From the NCBI RefSeq assembly GCF_950295315.1, contig NC_080171.1:34572698-34636697 (forward strand): a DNA stretch of 64,000 nucleotides, given 5' to 3'. The DNA comes from Erinaceus europaeus. Its lineage: Eukaryota > Chordata > Mammalia > Eulipotyphla > Erinaceidae. Positions 58,215 to 64,000 of this stretch are shown here, piece after piece; position 1 is the first letter of the stretch; every line of letters starts with the position of its first letter. The position numbers and the translations under genes are program-made. The notes beneath the pieces are model-generated. The model did not search any database. It had not been told where the DNA came from and was given only the letters and a program-made list of their open reading frames with translations.

Positions 58215-58865
58215 TACTTTTTATATTTATTTATTTTCCCTTTTGTTGCCCTCATTTTTTATTGTTGTGTCGGGCTGCACCATGGAGGAGAGATAGAGGA
58301 GATCCAGAGCGAAGAGGGAACACAAATCTTTATTTGCACGACACCTCAGAGTTGGGTGAGAGTGCAGTGGTTCAGGCCACATGGAGCTAACAAAAATGGC
58401 CGCCTCGTGCAGCACCCTTCCTTGCATCTAATCCCCGAGGTGAAAGGCAGGGAAGAGAGAGAGAGAGGCAGAAGTAGGAAGGCTTTATAGGGCAAAAACC
58501 AGGAGTGACGAGTCGGGACAGGATTGGTTGGGAAAGGCACTCCGAGATTATCTTATTAACTCTCATGGGAACTGGCAGTAACCTGAGGGGACAACATGGC
58601 AGCTGTGACTGCATCTGCACAATTTCCCAGCATTGTTGTAGTTATTATTGTTGTTATTGATATTGTCCTTGTTAGATAGGACAGAGAGAAATGGAGAGAA
58701 GAGGGAAAGACAGAGAGGGGGAGAGAAAGACAGACACCTGCAGACCTGCTTCACCACTTGTGAGGTGACTCCCCTGCAGCTGGGGGCTTCAACTGGGATC
58801 CTTACACTGGTCCTTGCACTTTGCGCCACATGCGCTTAACCAGCAGGGCTATTGCCTGACTCCCA
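58215..58865 (-). mobile_element. SINE-A interrupted by an LTR
   Basis: Tail part at 58,215-58,267 and body/head at 58,633-58,865 (AGAGAAATGGAGAGAAGAGG, CACTTGTGAGGTGACTCCCC, CAGGGCTATTGCCTGACTCC) form one inverted SINE. The B-box region is partly lost. Confidence 0.9.
58268..58632 (-). mobile_element. Solo LTR (365 bp) nested in the SINE-A
   Basis: On the minus strand it runs TGCTGGGAAATTG ... GCAGCCCGACA (TG...CA ends). A TATA box (TATAAAG, 58,483-58,489) and a poly(A) signal AATAAA (58,329-58,334) are about 155 bp apart in the expected order. TSD TTGTTG at 58,262-58,267 and 58,633-58,638 (6 bp). The target itself is TTGTTG-rich. No internal retroviral genes. It differs in length and sequence from the 9.2 kb LTR, so it is a different family. 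Confidence 0.92.
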
Positions 58866-59480
58866 GCGTTTTTAATTAAAGGTTTTTAATCTTGATGATA
58901 TTATCAAATTCCTCTCTTATGTATTGTGCTTTTGATGTTAATTTTTGTGGGAGGCACTAGATTAAGTTGAAATACGTTCTATTGCATGTAAATATCTCTA
59001 CACTATTTGCAACAAAGCTATCCTTTCTCCATTTAATTGCATTTATGCTTTTGTGAAAGTTAAAGGCAAATGTGTGTGGATCTATTTCTTGTCTATTTAG
59101 TTTATTTCATTTATTTTGTGTCTTTTTTTCTTACTAATATTGTAATGTTTTGACCAACCACTGACGTTTTAGAGTAAGTCATAACATTTAGAAATGTGAA
59201 TCTCTAGTTCCATTCTTTTCTTGAGAAATGTTTTGGCTATTTCATTTGCTGCTCCACATATATTTAAGAGTAAATTGGCCATATCACTACAAAAAAAAAC
59301 AAAAAAAACCACACAACCAAACAACAACAATAACAAAAAATTCAAACCCTGGTATTTTCATAGAAATTATATTAAATCTATATGTCAATTTAGGAAGCAT
59401 GTTTTTTTTTCTTACTGTGTTTAGTCTTCTAATACACAAATCCACTATCTCTATAAATACTTTAGTCTCATTTGATTGAA

Positions 59481-60917
59481 CAATCCTTTAAAATTTCAGG
59501 AAAGAGATTTTCTGTATATTTTGTCAGATACATCTATGTCAGTAACTTAATGGATACACAGCAGTATGTAAGTTTTAGCTCAAAGAGTGATATATACTCT
59601 TTGAAGAAAATAACATGTGCCAGATGGAATATACACAAGGAAAATATGATTTTTCTTAATACTAGGGATTGAGAATACTGGTAGAATAATAGTATTGTGA
59701 CACCCTCATAATATTCTCCCTTTTATTCATTATGCTATCTTTCCATTCATGGTGCTACATTCTAAAGTATGTTCAGTCTGGTTGAAGCATGACATAGGCA
59801 AGGAAGACTTGAAATGAACTGAGAATTTAAGCTCAGTAGTTATTTTGGTAATATGAAAACATCAGTAGAACAAAGTTAATAATAAAGCCTTTGTGGAATG
59901 TGGTGTACCTGCCATCCTTCTGGTCTATCTCTGGCCCTCTCTGCTTGGCTTGTCTGAGAATTAGATGCAACTTCTAATAGAATTTGCACACAGTGATCTA
60001 ACAATGGCAACCTCATGCAACCAAAGTCTTATCTCTCTGCTTCAAGTTTTCCCTGTTCACTGTACATGGAACACAACAGGGTTTTGAAAGACAGCAAGAG
60101 TTAATAGCTTATATAACACAATTTTGACCAGTAATAGCAAATTAGTTTTCTTTCCCCTTTCTCTGTACTCTCAACTACTCCTAAGATCCATTTTATAGTT
60201 TTTCAGACGTGGAATCCAGGAAATCAAGAAATCACTTGCATTTATTGGCAATCATCTTGTATCACATCTTCTTTTATGATACCTCATCCACTGTTTCACT
60301 CTTTTTTTGGGTGGGGGGGTTGGGGGGGAAGGGGCTTCTTTTCTGCTCCCTTTCCAGTACAACAGTTCCTAATTACATCTCAGTACTAAAACTCTGTGAA
60401 TTGTTCATTTTTCTGAAGAACATTGGCCATGGCCATCATTACTTAATTAAAAGACCCATGTGAAGTAGAATAAAAATGTGAAGTATAATAAAATGTGAGA
60501 CAAGCATTTTAAGTTGAATGTGAATGTTAAATAATTATGGCTACTGCATTGCAATGTGTTTGGTTTGTTTTTGAAGTTAATTTCTGTGCCCTCTTTCCAC
60601 TTGTGCTTATCCCAAAGGACTCTGGACATTGGCCTTTTAGCAAGGGTGTCCTAATAAACAGTTGTTAATTAGCTTTGATTTTTAAAAAAATAAAATAAAA
60701 AGTGAAAAATTACTAATGTAGAGGTAAAACTGACTTTTCCCCCTCAGAATTACCTAACAAGCCACAAATACATTTATAATGTTGGTTTTTTAAGTAGTGA
60801 TGTAAAATGAGAAGGGAAGCAGTTGCTCACAAATAGCACAGTGGTATCCTGTGAGCTCAGAGACTTGAGCTCAAAGGATCTCCGACTTCTGTTTTTACTT
60901 ATTTATTTTCTTTCTTG
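59481..60917. other. No recognised feature
   Basis: About 1.4 kb of AT-rich DNA with a G run at 60,310-60,333. No supported gene. Confidence 0.45.
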
Positions 60918-61060
60918 CTTTTTTTTTTTTTTTTAATTTCACTAAAGCACTTTTCAGTTCTGGTTTGTTGTTGTGCCTCTGATTGAACCAGAAACCCTGG
61001 AGCTTCAGGCATGAAAGTCGTTTGCATATCTATTGTGCTGCCATCCCACTCCTGCCTCTG
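60918..61060 (-). mobile_element. SINE-C
   Basis: Inverted with T run at 60,918-60,934, CTCTGATTGAACCAGAAACCC, TTCAGGCATGAAAGTCG. It supplies the first ~25 codons of the long frame that enters LINE-X, which are therefore not genuine. Confidence 0.87.
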
Positions 61061-61113
61061 CATTTAAAAAACATGGGTGGGGTGGGGGTGGGGGTTGCGG
61101 TAATATCAGTGAG

Positions 61114-61943
61114 AATCTGGCATGAAGCCAAGCCAGTCTATCTTGGCATTACTCTCGATCGCACTCTGTCATTTCACGAACATCTCATAAAAACTGCAGC
61201 AAAGGTGGGCATGAGGAACAACATCATTGCAAGACTGGCCAGCTCCTCATGGGGCGTGAGCGCTTCCACACTACAATCATCATCTCTGGCATTATGCTAT
61301 TCCACTGCAGAATACTGTGTCCCAGTATGGTTCCGTAGCCCCCATGTCCACTTGGTCGATTCCAAAGTATATTCCTCTATGAGGATAATTTCTGGAACCA
61401 TCCATTCCACCCCGGTTCCATGGCTGCCAGTTCTTAGCAACATCGCCCCGCCAGATATTCGTCGGGATGCGGCATCATCTAAGTTCATTTCCCATGTCTA
61501 CACTCAACTGGACCTGCCAATATATGCGGATATCTTCGCCCACCCTGTCCAACGCTTGACGTCTCGTCACCCAATCTGGTCCCCTACACCTACACTGAAC
61601 TTCTCTGTTCCAGACTCTTGGAAACAGAGTTGGCAGTCAGCTGAGGTAAAGAACAAACACCTCATCACAGACCCCTGCAAGCGTCAACCCAGCTTTGACC
61701 TAGCACGTTATGATTGGGCCCTCCTCAATCGCTATCGAACAGGCCATGGCCTGTGTGCTGCTATGTTCCATCCCTGGGGAGCCGGATACGACCCGAACTG
61801 CCCCTGCGGCTACAGACAGACTATGACCCACATAGTTAATGACTGCCACCTCTCCAGATTCAAAGGAGGTCTCGAAACTTTACATCAGGCTCAACCTGAC
61901 GCTGTTGACTGGCTACTGAAGAAGGGCAAACGCTAGAAGAAGA
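61114..61943 (+). mobile_element. LINE-X: 5'-truncated non-L1, non-BovB LINE
   Basis: About 830 bp, GC-richer than its surroundings. It carries one uninterrupted frame (61,115-61,936) then TAG and a short GAA-triplet tail instead of poly(A). A short repeat (A)GTGAG at about 61,108-61,113 and 61,944-61,949 may be the TSD. The sequence does not resemble the L1 copies in the window. From memory it also does not resemble BovB or mammalian L2/CR1, and is closest in style to Jockey/CR1-superfamily LINEs of invertebrates and fish. Related tails occur at 16,445-16,556 and 20,713-20,769. Confidence 0.9.
61115..61936 (+). pseudogene. LINE-X reverse transcriptase, C-terminal 273 codons, open frame
   Basis: In the complete element this protein copies LINE RNA into a nicked chromosomal target. 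Here the endonuclease and RT palm are absent. The frame begins with the end of the RT domain (KPVYLGITLDRTLSFHEHL, the YLG motif), then a thumb/connection region (ALCYSTAEYCVPVW, APPDIRRDAA). It ends in a basic, Cys/His-rich domain: C-P-C-G (61,801 region), then T-H-I-V-N-D-C, a C-x-C-x(8)-H-x(4)-C arrangement. There are no stops or frameshifts in 273 codons, suggesting recent insertion or low decay. The upstream ATG at 60,983 is in a SINE-C and is not the native start. Not expected to be functional because of truncation. Confidence 0.88.
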
Positions 61944-62130
61944 AGTGAGCTTTATTCTTTATTTCTTTATGTTCAAGGACACTTACAGCCATAGTTTATA
62001 TATATATATATATTACAAAAATATCTGTTTCTCTGAAAGACAACTAGCAGATTGTTTAGCTGATATGTAAATTATAAAGAATTGAAATATGTGAACTTGT
62101 GAAAAAAAATGTAGCTAAACTATCCCTAAG
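61944..62130. other. Unassigned, with TA microsatellite
   Basis: (TA)n at about 61,998-62,012. Short gap between LINE-X and an L1 tail. Confidence 0.5.
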
Positions 62131-62265
62131 ACTTTGTGAAAATTATGGTATTGGGGTGGAGGAACAGAACTGGTGATGAGTGCGATGTGTAACTATATCC
62201 CTATAATCTTCTGATCTTGTAAACCATTATTAATCATTAATAAAAATAAATTTTAAAACAACAAA
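62130..62265 (+). mobile_element. Short L1-like 3' tail
   Basis: GTGCGATGTGTAACTATATCC and AACCATTATTAATCATTAATAAA with an A tail. It resembles the terminus of the 382-897 and 7,405 copies. Confidence 0.6.
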
Positions 62266-62304
62266 AGAAAGAAAGGAAGCAATGCTATTTATTTTGTATC
62301 AGAA

Positions 62305-62966
62305 TATAAATTATCTGGGAGGATTGTGTCAGAGTTGGGAATAGGACCAGAAAGCTGGCTCAGGGCAGACAGTAGCTTCCAAATATGGGAAAAGTATATA
62401 AATATCATTAACTGTAAACCCCATTGATCTGACCCCAGGGCTCATGTCTATTCATATTTAGCACAGGAGACTGTGTAACCTTTGTATCCTTGTCACTTTG
62501 AGCTCACATTTCATTGTCACAGCTATGAACATTCTAAACTTCACTCATTTCAGGACTAGTCTTCCTGGAGTGGCAGAGTATGTTGACCCAGCCTCCCTTT
62601 GGAGAGTGGGACAATTTCTACCAGTGTTATTCTACATTGAGGGCAAGGTCCTGTAAAAGGGTTTATGATGTTGTTCCTATTGGGGATGACCAAAAAACCC
62701 AGCTTTTGTAGTCCTTACTTTATCTGACAGGCTTAAGTTTAGAGTGATTGAGGGAAATGCAACAGGAAGTAGGTGAGGAGGGTATTTAGGTCTAAATAGA
62801 GAATAGCTGACTAAATACATTATGGTGACTCTTTTTAGGTCTCTCTACTTGTTTGCTGCATTTATTGAGTCACTGTAGACTATTGCACCCTTTTACTTTA
62901 AAGTGTACATTTCCCCCCTAACTTATGAATACATGTTCACATGTACCCTTTCTCATAGGCCCTGGT
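62305..62966 (-). mobile_element. L1 3' UTR fragment
   Basis: Shares the upstream 3' UTR block with 7,950-8,690 (GGGAGGATTGTGTCAGAG, GAGGGCAAGGTCCTG, AGGTCTCTCTACTTGTTTGC). The terminal tail itself is missing, so this is an internal piece. Confidence 0.78.
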
Positions 62967-62980
62967 CTATTATCTAGGTT

Positions 62981-63319
62981 TTTTTTTGTTTGTTTTTTGC
63001 CTCCAGGGTTATTGCTGGGACTTGGTGCCTGCACCATGAATCTGCTGCTCCTGAAGGTAATTTTTTTCCCCCTTTTGTTACCCTTGTTGTAGTAGCCTTG
63101 TTGTGGTTATTATTGTTGTTGATATTGTTCCTTGTTGGATAGGACAGAGAGAAATGGAGAGAGGAGGGGAAGACAGAGAGGGGGAGAGAAAGACAGACAC
63201 CTGCAAACCTGCTTCACTGCCTGTGAAACGACTCCCCTGCATGTGGGGAGCCAGATCATTAAGCGAGTCCTTGTGCTTTGTACCACGTGCACCCAACCCA
63301 CTACTCTACAGCCCGACCC
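62981..63319 (-). mobile_element. SINE-A (long form) with 14-bp TSD
   Basis: Inverted: CACCATGAATCTGCTGCTCC module, GTTGTTGATATTG tract, GAGAGAAATGGAGAGAGG, CACTACTCTACAGCCCGACC. Perfect CTATTATCTAGGTT at 62,967-62,980 and 63,320-63,333. Confidence 0.96.
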
Positions 63320-63394
63320 CTATTATCTAGGTTCTATAACTTTGTTAGGAAGTGTGCCACCAAAAATGGAACTTAGGAGTCCTATGAGGAGCCC

Positions 63395-63845
63395 AAATTA
63401 TTAAACGGAGGAAGGAGCATCTCTTTAATAAATGGTGCTGGGAAGATTGGGTTGAAATGTTCAGAAGAATGAAACTGCACTACTTTATCTCACCAGAAAC
63501 AAAAGTAAACTTCAAGTGGACCAAGGGCCTGGATATTAGACCAGAAACTATCAATACTTAGAAAGTATTGGAACACTTTCCCATCTAAATTTTAAGGGCA
63601 TCTTTAATGATACAGACCCAATTGCAAGGAAGACTAAAACAAAAATGAACCAATGGGACTACATCAAATTGAAAAGCTTCTGCACAGCAAAAGAAACCAC
63701 CACCCAAAGGAAGAATGGGAGAAACCACCACCCTCACAGAATGGGAGATGATCTTTACATGCCCTATATCAGACAAGAGGCTAATAACCAAAATAGATAA
63801 AGAGCTCACCAAACTTAGCAACAAAGAAAGCAAATGATGAGCCTT
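63395..63845 (+). mobile_element. L1 ORF2 fragment
   Basis: Overlaps and then extends the ORF2 segment seen at 16,930-17,030 (CTCTTTAATAAATGGTGCTGG, GTTGAAATGTTCAGAAGAATG). It continues downstream through GACTACATCAAATTGAAAAG CTTCTGCACAGC. Stops break the frame. Confidence 0.92.
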
Positions 63846-64000
63846 TTTTTTTTTTTTTTTTGCCACCAGGGGCTTGGTGTTGGCACTAAGAATCCACTGC
63901 TCCTGGCAGCCATTTTTTTCCTTTTCTTTTTTTTTTTTCCCATCTTTTATTTGACAGGACAGGGAAAAATTGAAAGGGGACGGGGTGGGGAGGTAGTGAG
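63846..64000 (-). mobile_element. SINE-A, cut by the window end
   Basis: T run, GGGGCTTGGTGTTGGCAC, AAGAATCCACTGCTCCTGGC (3' module), then GACAGGACAGGGAAAAATTG. The head lies beyond 64,000. Confidence 0.9.

Larger units (their letters stand above)
56976..59480 (-). mobile_element. Ancient L1, split by younger insertions
   Basis: Pieces at 56,976-57,100, 57,393-58,200 and 58,870-59,480 resemble the inverted 3' half of old mammalian L1 (TAGATATCTAGGAGTAAAAT, TTTTGGCTATTTCATTTGCTG). It is heavily diverged, and a SINE-A-like copy and a SINE-A carrying an LTR are inserted in it. Confidence 0.55.

Noticed and set aside
60983..61113. N-terminal 44 residues of the 317-residue frame
   Set aside because: Derived from a SINE-C on the opposite strand and a G-rich spacer, so it is not part of the LINE-X protein.
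61297..61488. Minus-strand 63-residue frame
   Set aside because: Shadow of the LINE-X coding frame on the opposite strand.
1..64000. Hidden tRNA genes at the many box A/B matches
   Set aside because: The boxes belong to SINE heads, and none folds into a full cloverleaf with acceptor pairing as read by eye.

Overview
This window looks like repeat-dense, AT-rich intergenic or intronic DNA from a placental mammal. The most likely source is a hedgehog (Erinaceidae). The main reason is the dominant tRNA-derived SINEs, with a GGTTCGA-type B box, a GCAGGTCTGCAGGTGTCT middle and a CAACAA-rich or AATAAA-rich tail. As far as I remember these are the hedgehog (ERI-type) SINEs. No host protein-coding gene, tRNA, rRNA, CRISPR or bacterial-style operon is supported. 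Almost all open reading frames are chance frames in repeats or AT-rich DNA. The exceptions are remnants of retrotransposon reverse transcriptases.

Repeat classes. SINE-A ends its head in GCGCAGCGGGTTAAGCGC and often carries a long CAACAA tail. SINE-B has GCGCACCTGGTTGAGC. SINE-C has TAGCATAATGGTTATGC and GGTTCAATCCC. These three are scattered on both strands, many with target-site duplications (TSDs). L1 is present as 5'-truncated copies, mostly only the 3' UTR. Several 3' UTR subtypes recur: a long one seen twice at full length (17.5-18.7 kb and 48.1-49.3 kb), a related one on the minus strand (4.3, 7.4, 31.2, 62.3 kb), and a type ending in CCCAATAAA (51.2, 54.1 kb). Old, degenerate L1 lies at 22.4-23.3, 25.4-27.1 and 57-59.5 kb. 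Two solo LTRs of endogenous retroviruses have 6-bp TSDs: 9,218-9,917 and 58,268-58,632. The second is nested in a SINE that is itself nested in an old L1.

Most unusual content. A non-L1, non-BovB LINE (called LINE-X here) lies at 61,114-61,943. It has about 273 uninterrupted codons of reverse-transcriptase thumb and C-terminal cysteine/histidine domain. Its 3' end (TAG stop followed by GAA triplets) recurs twice. One is a 112-bp fragment at 16,445-16,556. The other is a 187-bp element at 20,713-20,899 (called SINE-X here) that has an unrelated 5' part and a perfect 11-bp TSD, so it looks like a SINE riding on LINE-X. The 112-bp fragment sits in one arm of a young inverted duplication (16,179-16,634 versus 19,439-19,788). 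The other arm keeps the empty site, so insertion can be read directly from this window.

Layout: 0-9 kb, L1 3' UTRs and SINEs; 9.2-9.9 kb, solo LTR; 10-15 kb, SINEs with unique DNA; 15-22.3 kb, dense nested region with L1, the inverted duplication, LINE-X and SINE-X; 22.4-28.3 kb, old and young L1; 30.3-31.7 kb, L1 tails including a 5'-inverted copy; 34.3-37 kb, L1 ORF2 remnant and SINE pair; 37-48 kb, mostly unique DNA with SINEs; 48.1-49.3 kb, L1 3' UTR; 49.6-56 kb, mostly unique; 56-59.5 kb, stacked L1; 61.1-61.9 kb, LINE-X; 62-64 kb, L1 and SINE-A. Boundaries without a stated TSD are accurate to about 10-30 bp.
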